This document shows, one piece after another, positions 38,006-46,744 of a stretch of DNA of 64,000 nt. The position numbers and the translations under genes are program-made. The DNA is from Bifidobacterium biavatii DSM 23969 (GTDB lineage Bacteria; Actinomycetota; Actinomycetes; Actinomycetales; Bifidobacteriaceae), in the NCBI RefSeq assembly GCF_000741165.1, contig NZ_JGYN01000010.1, positions 53,422 through 117,421 on the forward strand. The letters run 5' to 3'. Positions within the stretch are counted from its first letter, which is position 1. Each line of letters starts with the position of its first letter. A model generated the notes under the pieces. That model searched no databases, was not told where the DNA came from, and saw nothing but the letters and a program-made list of their open reading frames with translations.

Positions 38006-39043
38006 TTACTGCCGATCCGGATCGATCTTCGCCTCGATCTTGGCGGCGACCTCCGGCTCGGCGGTCGGCACCGCGACCTCTTCGACGCCGCTGATCGCCT
38101 CGATCGGCTTCGGCGTGACCTCGGCCGGCGAGCTTGGCACGGTGTCGAGGCGGCTTTCCGCGGCCTCCACGTACTTGCGCGGCACCACGTACACGGGCGT
38201 CACGGCGTGCTGCAGCAGTCCCTGGCTGGTCGAGCCGAGCAGCAGGCCGGTGAATCCGCCGCGGCCGCGCGAGCCGACGACCACGACGTCGTGGTCCCAG
38301 CTGGCCTTGGTCAGCGCGTTCACCGCGGAACCGGGCACGACCTGCTTGTTGATCTTCAGATTCGGATGCGCTTCGGCCAGCGGCTTGATGCGCACGTTCA
38401 GATCGTCCAGATAGGACTCCATCACAGCTTCCTCGCCGTCGATGCCCTGGATCTTCGGCACTGCGGAGATCACGTCGAGCTCGGCGCCCCAGCTGTCGGC
38501 GAACGCGGCGGCGATTTCGAGCGCCTTCAGGCCCCACTTGGATTCGTCGGAGCCGACCGCGACCTTGGTGATCGTGTTGTTGAGGTGCATCAGGTTGCCG
38601 TCGTCGTCGGTGTACGGCACGACGACGATCGGGCAGTACGCGTACGCCGGCAGCGACGACGACGTGGTGCCGAGCAGGCGTTCGGCCAGTCCGCCCTTGC
38701 CGCGGTTGCCGATGACGATGAGATTGTAGTTGCGGGACAGTTCGACGAATACGGACGCCGGATCGCCGGTGACGATGAGCGTGGCGGCTTCGACGCCCTG
38801 CTCGTCGGCGATGGCCTTGGCCTTGGACAGGATCTCCTGCGCGTCGGAGTGCGCGGCGTTGTCGTCGCCCATGGCGGTATAGGTGGCGTCGAAGGACACC
38901 GCTGCGTAGCTCGGCAGCGAATACGCGCACACGATCTGCAGCGTGAGTCCTGCATGCTTGGCGTAGTTCGCGGCCCACCACGTGGCCTTGTAGCTGGCGT
39001 GCGAACCGTCGACTCCCACGAGAATTGCCTTGTCGTTGATCAT
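38006..39043 (-). CDS. Universal stress protein, two UspA domains
   Basis: A 345-aa protein with tandem Usp domains. Domain 1: AILVGVDGSHAS (about 6-17) with ATP-binding VIGNRGKGGLAERLLGTTS; domain 2: VAVGSDESKWG with VVGSRGRGGFTGLLLGSTSQ. Both keep G-2x-G-9x-G(S/T), so both should bind ATP. A Glu/Pro-rich tail of about 50 residues is extra. MINDKAI at 39043 is used as start, after aaggagg. Such proteins support survival under stress or growth arrest in actinobacteria. Confidence 0.93.
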   Translation of the reverse strand: MINDKAILVGVDGSHASYKATWWAANYAKHAGLTLQIVCAYSLPSYAAVSFDATYTAMGDDNAAHSDAQEILSKAKAIADEQGVEAATLIVTGDPASVFVELSRNYNLIVIGNRGKGGLAERLLGTTSSSLPAYAYCPIVVVPYTDDDGNLMHLNNTITKVAVGSDESKWGLKALEIAAAFADSWGAELDVISAVPKIQGIDGEEAVMESYLDDLNVRIKPLAEAHPNLKINKQVVPGSAVNALTKASWDHDVVVVGSRGRGGFTGLLLGSTSQGLLQHAVTPVYVVPRKYVEAAESRLDTVPSSPAEVTPKPIEAISGVEEVAVPTAEPEVAAKIEAKIDPDRQ

Positions 39044-39205
39044 GACGACCTCCTTACGTCGTTCGGCGCAACCGTGCGCCGCCCACAACCCCTAGAATAC
39101 TCGCCGACCGCGTGAATCGCGTGTTACCCCACGCGGAAAATCGCCGGAACATCAACGCCGAATCGGCAACGCACGGGCGCTTCTGCACGTACGCTCGCAT
39201 ACGAA

Positions 39206-39232
39206 AACAGCGCCCCGATGTGGGACGCTGTT
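39206..39232. terminator. Hairpin between NlpC/P60 and UspA genes
   Basis: Arms aacagcgcccc (39206-39216) and gggacgctgtt (39222-39232), one mismatch, 5-base loop. It lies 85 bases after the NlpC/P60 stop on the minus strand, preceded there by no T-run. Confidence 0.5.
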
Positions 39233-39316
39233 GTGCGAAGCGCAAAGTGGCGAGACGCTCGCCGTTGGCGTGATGCCGGCCGTTGCGATCGATCGTTACG
39301 GCCGGCGAAGTACGGT

Positions 39317-40153
39317 TTACAGGACGCGGCGGATGGAGTAGCCGCTGGTGAACACGCTCAGACCGGTGATCTGCGTGCCCTGGTACGGGTTCAGCGCGTT
39401 GACGACGAGTCCGTTGCCGATATAGATGGCCGCGTGCGTTTCGTTGGCGAGGATGTCGCCCGGCTGCGCGTCGGCGATGGATGCGACCGCGGTGCCGACC
39501 GCGGCCTGCGCGCCGGAATAGTGCGGCAGACTGATGCCGAACTGGGCGTACACGTACTGGACGAAGCCGGAGCAGTCCCAGCCGCTGGGCGTGTTGCCGC
39601 CGGCCACGTACGGGGAGCCGACGAATTGCGTGGCGTAGGAGGCGAGGGCGGAGCCGCTTGCGCTGGACGGGACGGTCGCGGTGCCGGTGGTACCGGTGGA
39701 CGTGCCGTCGGAGGTGCCAGTGTCGGTCGTGCCGGTGGTGTCCGTGGTGGCCGTGTTGGTGTCAGGAACGGCGTCGTACAGCGAATCGCGCTGTTCGGAA
39801 CGGCTGGCGGCCTGCGACTGGGCCTCGGCTTCAGCTTTGGCAGCGGCCTCGGCCTGCGCCTTGGCTTCCTCTTCGGCCTTCTTCTTGGCGGCTTCGGCTT
39901 CCTTTTCAGCCTTGGACTTGGTCACCGGAACGTTGAGGCTTTCAACGCCGCCCCAGTTGGTGTCGTTGTCGACGGACGTGGATGCGGATTCGGAAAGCAG
40001 GTCCTTGCGAACGACCTGCACCTTCGGGAATGAGCGAGAGGACGTGACCGTACCGGAATCGGCGGCCTCCGCACTCGGCACGACCGCGACCGCAAGCATG
40101 CAGCTGGCGACGGCCGTGACGGCGATAATCGAAACTTTGCGCATAATATTCAT
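39317..40153 (-). CDS. Secreted NlpC/P60 peptidoglycan endopeptidase
   Basis: A 278-aa secreted protein (275 if the second Met, 40144, is used). Signal peptide: MRKVSIIAVTAVASCMLAVAVVPSAEAA. A Lys/Glu/Ala-rich coiled coil (about residues 78-115) and a Thr/Gly linker follow. The C-terminal NlpC/P60 domain has its catalytic Cys in GWDCSGFVQYVYAQFGISLPH and His in NETHAAIYIGNG. It cuts cell-wall stem peptides, probably in daughter-cell separation; bifidobacterial relatives such as TgaA have also been linked to host signalling. No clear ribosome-binding site precedes either Met. Confidence 0.9.
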   Translation of the reverse strand: MNIMRKVSIIAVTAVASCMLAVAVVPSAEAADSGTVTSSRSFPKVQVVRKDLLSESASTSVDNDTNWGGVESLNVPVTKSKAEKEAEAAKKKAEEEAKAQAEAAAKAEAEAQSQAASRSEQRDSLYDAVPDTNTATTDTTGTTDTGTSDGTSTGTTGTATVPSSASGSALASYATQFVGSPYVAGGNTPSGWDCSGFVQYVYAQFGISLPHYSGAQAAVGTAVASIADAQPGDILANETHAAIYIGNGLVVNALNPYQGTQITGLSVFTSGYSIRRVL

Positions 40154-40449
40154 CGAGACGACAGCCTATCACGTCATCATCCCAGAGGATGAGGCCGATA
40201 CGTGCGGAATCGGGCCGCACGCGCACCGTGACGGCAACGCAAACCCCGGAACTTCAACACAAATCATGCGCAGGGTGATATCGGTCACACGCCTAGCGCA
40301 CGCATCATGCGCACATTATGCACACATCCTGCCGGCACGCTCCGCCGGCCTAAGCCAAACGCGCGCGACCGGCGCAACCGGAGCAACTAGGAACGAGATC
40401 GCACGGCCAGCGGCAAATATCAGACGAAATATCAGGCGAATATCAGTAA

Positions 40450-41481
40450 TCAGTAGTGAATGTACTGCAGCTGCGCCGCGTCGCTCGCGGAAATCGTGCG
40501 ATGCGAAATCACGCCGAGTCCCTTGACGTTCGATTCGGACACTTCGATCGAACCGTCCTTGTGGATCTTCTCCACAATCGCAACGTGACCGTAGTACGCG
40601 TCGGCGCCCATCTGACCGGGCTGGAAGACGACCACGTCGCCCTGATGGCGGGCCGTGGAATCCACCCAATAGCCGAACGTGGACGCCGAATCGGCCCAGT
40701 CCGCGCCGTTGCCGAAGTACGAGCCGACCGGCAGGCCGAGTTCGACGCGGCGCTCGAACGCATACCACGTGCACTGGCCCCACGGGTACGCGTTACCGCC
40801 GTTCTCGCCGGTCGCGTGGTTCGGGTTAAAGCCGGACGGCAGCAGGTCGTAGTCGGAATCCATGCGCGAGGCGACCTGCGGGTTAGATGCGGTAGATCGC
40901 GACATGCTGCTCACGTCGAGCGAGCTGCCGTCGTCCGCAAGCTGCCAGTCGCCGTCATTGCTGGTCTGCTGCGATTCGCCGTCGGCCGACGTGGTCGTGC
41001 CGGACTCGGCCGAAGATTCAGCTGAAGACGAAGACGATGCCGCGGTCGCATTGTCGGCCACTTCGCTCAGCGGCGTGCGATCGTTGGAACGCGACACCGT
41101 GGACGTCGTCGTGACGCGCTTGAGCTGCGTCGTCGTGGTCGCCGGATCAGCCGCAAGCGAAACCGGCGATTCGGGATGAGCGAGCGCGAGCGACGTCGCC
41201 GCCGTGCCGACCAGCGCGGCCAGCGACGTGGAAACGATGATGTTGGAACGGCGTTCGGCCGCACGGGCCGCCTCGCGCATAGCACGACGCGTCTGCGGGG
41301 CGATCTCGTTCAGCTTGTCGGCGAGCGCCTGGTCGATGCCGAGGATTGCGCCGTCGTTGGCGGCGAACTGCACGGCACGCACCACGCGGGTGCTGTGGGA
41401 GCCCTTGGTTGGCGAAAACAGCAGCCGGGCCACCTGCATGCACGGGTTTTCCTTGGCTGCCTTGTGGGCTCCATGCCTCAT
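40450..41481 (-). CDS. Membrane-anchored CHAP-domain peptidoglycan hydrolase
   Basis: A 343-aa protein. Start MRHGAHK follows aaggag. An internal signal/anchor helix (NIIVSTSLAALVGTAATSLAL, about 79-99) is followed by a long Ser/Thr-rich linker and a C-terminal CHAP domain with Cys in PWGQCTWYAFERRVELG and His in YYGHVAIVEKI. It is an amidase or endopeptidase of the cell wall. The N-terminal cytoplasmic part of about 78 residues is unusual for a wall hydrolase. Its CHAP domain is similar to that of the conjugation protein at 8.5-10.1 kb. Confidence 0.88.
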   Translation of the reverse strand: MRHGAHKAAKENPCMQVARLLFSPTKGSHSTRVVRAVQFAANDGAILGIDQALADKLNEIAPQTRRAMREAARAAERRSNIIVSTSLAALVGTAATSLALAHPESPVSLAADPATTTTQLKRVTTTSTVSRSNDRTPLSEVADNATAASSSSSAESSAESGTTTSADGESQQTSNDGDWQLADDGSSLDVSSMSRSTASNPQVASRMDSDYDLLPSGFNPNHATGENGGNAYPWGQCTWYAFERRVELGLPVGSYFGNGADWADSASTFGYWVDSTARHQGDVVVFQPGQMGADAYYGHVAIVEKIHKDGSIEVSESNVKGLGVISHRTISASDAAQLQYIHY

Positions 41482-41754
41482 ACTGGTACGCTCCTTGGTG
41501 AATGTAATTGACGCGACACCGACACGACGCCGCTGCGTCACGTCACAATACCGTCACTAACTTAGCGAGTGTACAACGAGCGTATGTCATCGCATATGTC
41601 ATCATGCTGCCCGCCACGGTTCGTTGCCGTTCCCCGCACGGTCCGCCGCACAGTCCGCTGCGCGATCCGCACCTCCACAGCCGGCGGACGCGATCGTCAC
41701 ACGGTTTCGGACGAAACGTTCCGTCAATCCCCACTTGCCGTTAGTCTGGGAGCC

Positions 41755-42903
41755 ATGTCGAACACGATTTCCATTCCGCAATCTATGCTGCCCGAAGACG
41801 GTCGGTTCGGTTCCGGCCCAAGCAAAATCCGACCCGAACAAGTGCATGCGCTGGCCGAAGCCGCGCGTTCCCCGCTGGGCACGTCGCACCGGCAGGCTCC
41901 GGTCCGACAGTTGGTCGCGTCGATTCGCGAGGGACTGTCGTCGTTCTTCCACCTGCCCGACGGCTACGAGGTGGCGCTCGGCAACGGCGGCGCGAGCGCG
42001 TTCTGGGACATGGCGTGCGCATCGTTGATCGCCCGCCGTGCCGCATTCGGCACGTACGGCTCGTTCAGCGCGAAGTTCGCCAAGTCGGCCGCGTCCGCCC
42101 CGTTCCTTGAGGATCCGGTGATCTATCAGGGCGAGATGGGCACGTATCGCCTGCCCGAGCTCACCGACGGCGTCGACACGTACTGCTGGGCGCACAACGA
42201 GACGTCCACGGGCGTGGCCGCGCCGGTGCGCCGCATCGCCGGCAGCCGCGAACAGGATGCGCTGGTGCTGGTGGACGGCACGAGCGCGTCGGGCGCGCTG
42301 CCCGTGGACGTTGCGCAGACCGACGCCTATTACTTCTCCCCGCAGAAGGCGTTCGGCTCGGACGGTGGCCTGTGGATCGCACTGCTGTCACCGGAGGCAA
42401 TCGAACGCGCCGCAAGCGTCGAGCACAGCGCCACGCTGGACGGCGCCCGCCGCTGGGTCCCGCCGTTCCTGTCGCTGACGAGCGCGCTGGAGAACTCGCG
42501 CAAGGACCAGACGGTGAACACGCCGGCCGTGGCGACGATCATCATGCTGGAGAACCAGATCCGCTGGCTCAACGACAACGGCGGCATGGACTGGGCGACG
42601 GCCCGCTGCGCGAAGTCGGCGTCGCTGCTGTACTCGTGGGCGGAGCGTTCCGACTATGCGCATCCGTTCGTCACGGACCCGGACGCGCGTTCACATTCGG
42701 TCGTCACCATTGATCTGGATGACGCGATCAGCGCGAATCAGGTCGTCGCGGCGCTGCGCGACAACGGCATCGTGGACACGTTCGGCTATCGCAAGCTTGG
42801 CCGCAACCAGCTGCGCATCGGCGTGTTCCCGTCGGTCGAGCCGGCCGACGTGGCCGCGCTGACCGCGTGCGTCGACTATGTCGTCGAGCGTCTGGCCGAC
42901 TGA
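41755..42903 (+). CDS. serC: Phosphoserine aminotransferase
   Basis: A 382-aa PLP enzyme that converts 3-phosphohydroxypyruvate to phosphoserine in serine synthesis. RFGSGPSKIRPEQV and RSPLGTSHRQAPV at the N-terminus, ETSTGVAAPVRR, VDGTSASGALPVDV and the PLP Lys in YYFSPQKAFGSDGG (Lys198) mark the actinobacterial SerC group. A weak gggag precedes ATG 41755; 62 upstream codons are open without support. Confidence 0.93.
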   Translation: MSNTISIPQSMLPEDGRFGSGPSKIRPEQVHALAEAARSPLGTSHRQAPVRQLVASIREGLSSFFHLPDGYEVALGNGGASAFWDMACASLIARRAAFGTYGSFSAKFAKSAASAPFLEDPVIYQGEMGTYRLPELTDGVDTYCWAHNETSTGVAAPVRRIAGSREQDALVLVDGTSASGALPVDVAQTDAYYFSPQKAFGSDGGLWIALLSPEAIERAASVEHSATLDGARRWVPPFLSLTSALENSRKDQTVNTPAVATIIMLENQIRWLNDNGGMDWATARCAKSASLLYSWAERSDYAHPFVTDPDARSHSVVTIDLDDAISANQVVAALRDNGIVDTFGYRKLGRNQLRIGVFPSVEPADVAALTACVDYVVERLAD

Positions 42904-42913
42904 GCGCGGGGTG

Positions 42914-43180
42914 ATGATGAAGCTAAAGTTCGCCCCGATCATCAATCCAGATGCCTGCCGCCCGGCTCCCAAGCCGGTGCGCGTCGACCTGCGCAAAGTG
43001 TTCCTGTTCGGCACGGCGATGTGGGCTGTGGCGCTGGTGGTCAGCGCGATCCTGCTGTTCGCGGGCGTGCCGGCGCTGCGCGTGCTCATCGTGTGCGCGG
43101 CCGGCACGGTCATCGGCGTGATGATGCTGATCTGGGAGCATTTCGACCGGTGGGACTACCGCCGGCTCGGCGCGGACTGA
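42914..43180 (+). CDS. DUF2530-like small membrane protein
   Basis: An 88-aa protein (87 if the second Met is used) with two hydrophobic helices (VFLFGTAMWAVALVVSAILLFA and VLIVCAAGTVIGVMMLIW) and short polar ends (HFDRWDYRRLG). Layout and motifs fit DUF2530, an actinobacterial family of unknown function. It starts 10 bases after serC, so it is probably cotranscribed. Confidence 0.7.
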   Translation: MMKLKFAPIINPDACRPAPKPVRVDLRKVFLFGTAMWAVALVVSAILLFAGVPALRVLIVCAAGTVIGVMMLIWEHFDRWDYRRLGAD

Positions 43181-43226
43181 CGCGCCCTGCAGACGACGAC
43201 CCGCCTTTCGGGTTCGTCGCTTCGTC

Positions 43227-44621
43227 TCACTGCGCCACGGGCAACGACAGCGTGAACGTGCTGCCGTTGCCCGGCTGGCTCCACACCGTCACGCCACCGT
43301 GATGCGCGAGCGCGACGTGCTTGACGATCGCCAAGCCCAGTCCGATGCCGTCGCGCGAACGGTCGGTCTGGTTGCGGCCACGGTAGAAGCGTTCAAAGAT
43401 GCGCGCCTGCTCGTCCTTCGCGATGCCGACGCCCTGGTCGATCACGCGGATCAGCGCATGATGGCCGTCCTCGGCCTGCCCGGCCGACACGCTCACCGAT
43501 GAGCCGGCCGGCGAATAGACGATCGCGTTTTCCAGCAGTTTGGTGATCGCCGCCGTGACCTGCTCCTCGTCGCCGTTGACCGTGAGCAGATTGTCGCATT
43601 CGATCTGCACGGCCACGTCGCTGCGTTCGGCCAGCCCGCGCAGCCGGTCGCGCGCCGAACGCAGCATGTCCTTGACGTTGAGCCGGTTCGCCGACGACGG
43701 CACGACCGGTTCCTGCGATTTGATGAGCAGCAGCAGATCGTCGACCATGCGGTTGAGATGGTTGCACGACGTGCGCACGCGATGCGCGTTCCACACGACC
43801 TGTTCGGGTTCCAGCGTGTCGTCTTCCAGCGAATCGGCGAGCTGTTCGAGCGCGCGTGACGGTTTGAGCAGCTGTTCGGATACGTTCGTGATGAACGAAT
43901 CGCGCACCTGGGAGAAGCGGATCGCGTCGCTCACGTCGTCGATGAGCACAACGACGAAATCACCGACCTTGCCGACCGTGATCTTCAGCCAGTTCGGCCG
44001 TGTCACGCCCTGCACCTGCACCGGGTCGCCCGGCCGGCGTCCGTCGCCGTTCGCCTCTTCGGCGGCGGCCTGATCGGCGGAATACGCGGTATGCGTGGTC
44101 AGGTCGAACTGCCGGCGACCGCCGGATTCGCGCACCAGGCGCACAGCCTCGCGCACGCCGTCGTCGGCGATCGCCTCGTCGGAAACCACGCCGAGCATGT
44201 ACGCTGCCGGATTCGCGCGCACCACTTCGTCGTTCTTGTTGACGACCACGGTCGCGTTCGGCAGCATCGCCAACAGCGCGGTCGTCGCGTCGTCCAAATC
44301 CTCATGCTCGTCGGCGTCATCGTCGCGCGCGGCGAAACGGGTGCGGAACCATGCACGCACGGATCGCGCGAGGCCGGCGATCGAACGGTCGCGAGGGGCG
44401 TCGTCGTCATCGTCGTCGGCATGGCTGTTGCCGCGCGTGCGGGCGCCGCCGTTCCCGACACCGTCGCCGGTACGCGAGGCGCGCCACGCCTCATAATTGT
44501 CGATGAACGGGCGAACGAGATCGTACAGCCAGAACAGCACCGCCGTCGCCAGCGCGAGTCCCATGATGAGGAACGGAATGATCACGATAATCGTCTTGAG
44601 CTGTTCGGGCATAGGCTCCAT
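43227..44621 (-). CDS. SenX3/PhoR-like sensor kinase lacking the phospho-acceptor His
   Basis: A 464-aa membrane protein: one N-terminal helix (IIVIIPFLIMGLALATAVLFWLY), an acidic linker, a PAS-like domain (LLAMLPNATVVVNKNDEVVRANPAAYMLGV) and a kinase core. ATP-binding boxes look intact (KLLENAIVYSPAGSSV; RVIDQGVGIAKDEQARIFERFYRG; GIGLGLAIVKHV). In the H-box, the expected VSHELKTP reads VSEQLLKP, so the phospho-acceptor His is Glu249 (codon 43875-43877). It may sense phosphate state without autophosphorylating, or act through a partner. Divergent from phoU as in mycobacterial senX3 surroundings. No regX3/phoP gene is in the window. Start could also be 44612. Confidence 0.85.
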   Translation of the reverse strand: MEPMPEQLKTIIVIIPFLIMGLALATAVLFWLYDLVRPFIDNYEAWRASRTGDGVGNGGARTRGNSHADDDDDDAPRDRSIAGLARSVRAWFRTRFAARDDDADEHEDLDDATTALLAMLPNATVVVNKNDEVVRANPAAYMLGVVSDEAIADDGVREAVRLVRESGGRRQFDLTTHTAYSADQAAAEEANGDGRRPGDPVQVQGVTRPNWLKITVGKVGDFVVVLIDDVSDAIRFSQVRDSFITNVSEQLLKPSRALEQLADSLEDDTLEPEQVVWNAHRVRTSCNHLNRMVDDLLLLIKSQEPVVPSSANRLNVKDMLRSARDRLRGLAERSDVAVQIECDNLLTVNGDEEQVTAAITKLLENAIVYSPAGSSVSVSAGQAEDGHHALIRVIDQGVGIAKDEQARIFERFYRGRNQTDRSRDGIGLGLAIVKHVALAHHGGVTVWSQPGNGSTFTLSLPVAQ

Positions 44622-44748
44622 TTTCTCACACCGCGGGAGCCGACCACGGGTTTGCAATGGTTTGCCGCGACGCGCGCGACCCGCCGGACGCCCGGCAACG
44701 TTGTCTGACGCGAACGCGACGGGCGGTGGGAAGGTTGAGAAATCGCAG

Positions 44749-44790
44749 GTGAATGGCCGGTGAACGGAACCGTGAACTTTGCCTGAACGA
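44749..44790 (-). promoter_or_regulatory. PHO-box-like element, four 11-bp direct repeats
   Basis: On the minus strand GTTCAG, GTTCAC, GTTCAC and ATTCAC occur at 11-12 base intervals (plus-strand gtgaa/ctgaa cores begin at 44749, 44760, 44772, 44783). Streptomyces PhoP binds 11-base direct-repeat units starting GTTCACC. The element sits between the divergent kinase and phoU genes. Confidence 0.65.
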
Positions 44791-44884
44791 CCGGTGGCTT
44801 TTGGCTACGTTGTTGAGAAACGCCGCCGTCGAATAATACACTTGTAGAGGTTGCAGAAAGCCTTGAAAAGGAAGGTACAGAGAA

Positions 44885-45565
44885 ATGCGCGTTATCTTTA
44901 ACGAGGAGATGAAGGCGGTCGCCGACGATCTCGACCACATGGCGCAGGACGTGCGCAAGGCGATCAATCAGGCCGGAGACGCCCTGCTCAAGCAGGATGT
45001 CGAAGCGGCCCAGGCCGTGATTGACGGCGACGTCGAAATCGACGCCCTCGAATCCAGCATCATCGACCAGTGCGTCAAGCTGCTGGCCAAGCAGACCCCG
45101 GTCGCCACCGATCTGCGCGTGGTCGTCTCCACGCTGCGCCTAGCCTCTACGTTCGAGCGCATGGGCGATCTGGCCCGTCACATCGCGGAGACCGCCCGCC
45201 GCTCCTACCCGGAGTCCCCGCTGCCGGACAACGCCAAGGACCTGTTTGCCCAGATGCAGGAGTTCCTCGACGAAACCGCCGACAACGTGGTGGCCATGCT
45301 GGCCGACCGCGACGCGAAGATCGCCGATCGCGTGATCCGCAACGACGACAAGCTCGACGCCCTGCATCACCGCACCTTCGAGCTGGCGCTCGGCGAGAAC
45401 TGGAACGGCAACAACCAGCAGCTCATCGACGTGGTGCTGCTCGGCCGCTTCATGGAGCGTCTCGGCGACCACGCCGTGTCCGCCGCCCGCCGCGTGGTGT
45501 TCATCACCTCCGGCTTCGACCCGAGCAAGGAGCCGACTCGCGACGAGGAAGGCTCGCTCGACTGA
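44885..45565 (+). CDS. phoU: Phosphate-uptake regulator PhoU
   Basis: A 226-aa all-helical protein made of two similar three-helix halves. The metal-binding E/D-x-x-x-D motifs are visible (TLRLASTFERMGDLARHIAE; LLGRFMERLGDHAVSAAR). PhoU transmits the state of the PstSCAB phosphate transporter to the sensor kinase and damps the Pho response. Start follows ggaaggtacagaga. A strong terminator follows. pst genes are not in the window. Confidence 0.95.
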   Translation: MRVIFNEEMKAVADDLDHMAQDVRKAINQAGDALLKQDVEAAQAVIDGDVEIDALESSIIDQCVKLLAKQTPVATDLRVVVSTLRLASTFERMGDLARHIAETARRSYPESPLPDNAKDLFAQMQEFLDETADNVVAMLADRDAKIADRVIRNDDKLDALHHRTFELALGENWNGNNQQLIDVVLLGRFMERLGDHAVSAARRVVFITSGFDPSKEPTRDEEGSLD

Positions 45566-45614
45566 TTGATCTTCCCGCGGCCGTCCTGCTTGGACGGCCC
45601 TGAGGAATCCGATG

Positions 45615-45643
45615 AAAAACCTCCCTTTTGAGGGAGGTTTTTT
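45615..45643 (+). terminator. Rho-independent terminator after phoU
   Basis: Arms aaaaacctccc (45615-45625) and gggaggttttt (45632-45642) with loop ttttga and a T-run. Textbook form. Confidence 0.9.
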
Positions 45644-45726
45644 CGTTTGTGCGGCGTCGTGGTGATCTTGAATGATCTTGTGATGGGTTCAACAAGCCCG
45701 GCGAAGTTCTGGCGAAACGTGCTTTT

Positions 45727-45743
45727 TGCGATCTGTGAGGCAG
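45727..45743 (+). repeat. Interspersed TGCGATCTGTGAGGCAG repeat
   Basis: A 17-base motif also found four times at 53.0-53.2 kb, in both orientations and always between genes. Confidence 0.75.
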
Positions 45744-45793
45744 ATAGTCGTTCCCGGGAGTTCCGAGTTCCTCACACGGCATGCGCATAACAA

Positions 45794-45831
45794 AACGGTG
45801 GGGAACCGCACGAATGCGATTCCCCACCGTT
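45794..45831 (-). terminator. Terminator after gpmA
   Basis: A long stem (aacggtgggga... / ...ccccaccgtt) with minus-strand TTTTGTT following. Confidence 0.85.
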
Positions 45832-45862
45832 GTAACCGTTATATGTCAGCGACGGCTCAGGC

Positions 45863-46603
45863 TCACTTCTGACCCTGGGCGGCGACGGCAGCGGCACCGG
45901 CGGCCGCGGCCTCCGGGTCGAGGTACTCGCCGCGCGGCTTGATCGGCTTGAAGTTCTCATCAAGCTCGTACAGCAGCGGGATGGCGGTCGGGATGTTGAC
46001 CTTGGCGATCTCTTCCTCGGTCAGGTTGTCGAGCATCTTGACGATGGCGCGCAGCGAGTTGCCGTGGGCGGCGATCAGGACGGTCTTGCCGGCCTTGAGC
46101 TGCGGCTCGATGTCGGACTTGAAGTACGGCTCGACGCGCTTGACGACGTCCGCCAGGCACTCGGCTTCCGGAACCGGATCGCCGGTGTAGCGCGGGTCGT
46201 GGTTCTGCGCGTACTGGTCGTTCGGATCGATCTCGGGCGGCGGGGTCGCGTAGGAGCGACGCCACAGCATGAACTTCTCGTCGCCGTACTCCTCGCGGAT
46301 CTCGGTCTTGTTCTTGCCCTGCAGGGCGCCGTAGTGGCGCTCGTTGAGACGCCAGCTGCGCTCGACCGGGATCCACAGACGATCCGCGGCATCCAACGCG
46401 AGGTTGGCGGTGTTGATGGCACGACGCAGCAGCGAGGTGAAGACGATGTCCGGAAGGACGTTCTTCTCCTTGAGCAGCTCGCCGCCGCGCTTGGCTTCGG
46501 CCTCACCCTGCTCGGTCAGCGGGACGTCGACCCAGCCGGTGAACTGATTGGTTTTGTTCCATGCGCTCTGTCCATGACGGAGCAGTACTAGTTTGTAAGT
46601 CAT
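45863..46603 (-). CDS. gpmA: 2,3-bisphosphoglycerate-dependent phosphoglycerate mutase
   Basis: A 246-aa glycolytic enzyme interconverting 3- and 2-phosphoglycerate. [25 protein letters not shown] contains the catalytic His10; further signatures are [28 protein letters not shown], and the second active-site His in [17 protein letters not shown]. The Ala/Gly tail is extra. The ATG has no ribosome-binding site and may be near a leaderless start. Essential for the central bifid pathway's lower half. Confidence 0.96.
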   Translation of the reverse strand: MTYKLVLLRHGQSAWNKTNQFTGWVDVPLTEQGEAEAKRGGELLKEKNVLPDIVFTSLLRRAINTANLALDAADRLWIPVERSWRLNERHYGALQGKNKTEIREEYGDEKFMLWRRSYATPPPEIDPNDQYAQNHDPRYTGDPVPEAECLADVVKRVEPYFKSDIEPQLKAGKTVLIAAHGNSLRAIVKMLDNLTEEEIAKVNIPTAIPLLYELDENFKPIKPRGEYLDPEAAAAGAAAVAAQGQK

Positions 46604-46744
46604 ATGGCCCAGTCTACCGCCCTGTCGACCCAGACACGAGCGTTTGTCTTACTTTTGTTCCCCAATCCATCGCACCGCTTCTCTCCATTGACCAACGCCC
46701 ATCAACCCGTTGGCGTTGGCTGATCGGATTCAGCCGGTCATCCG

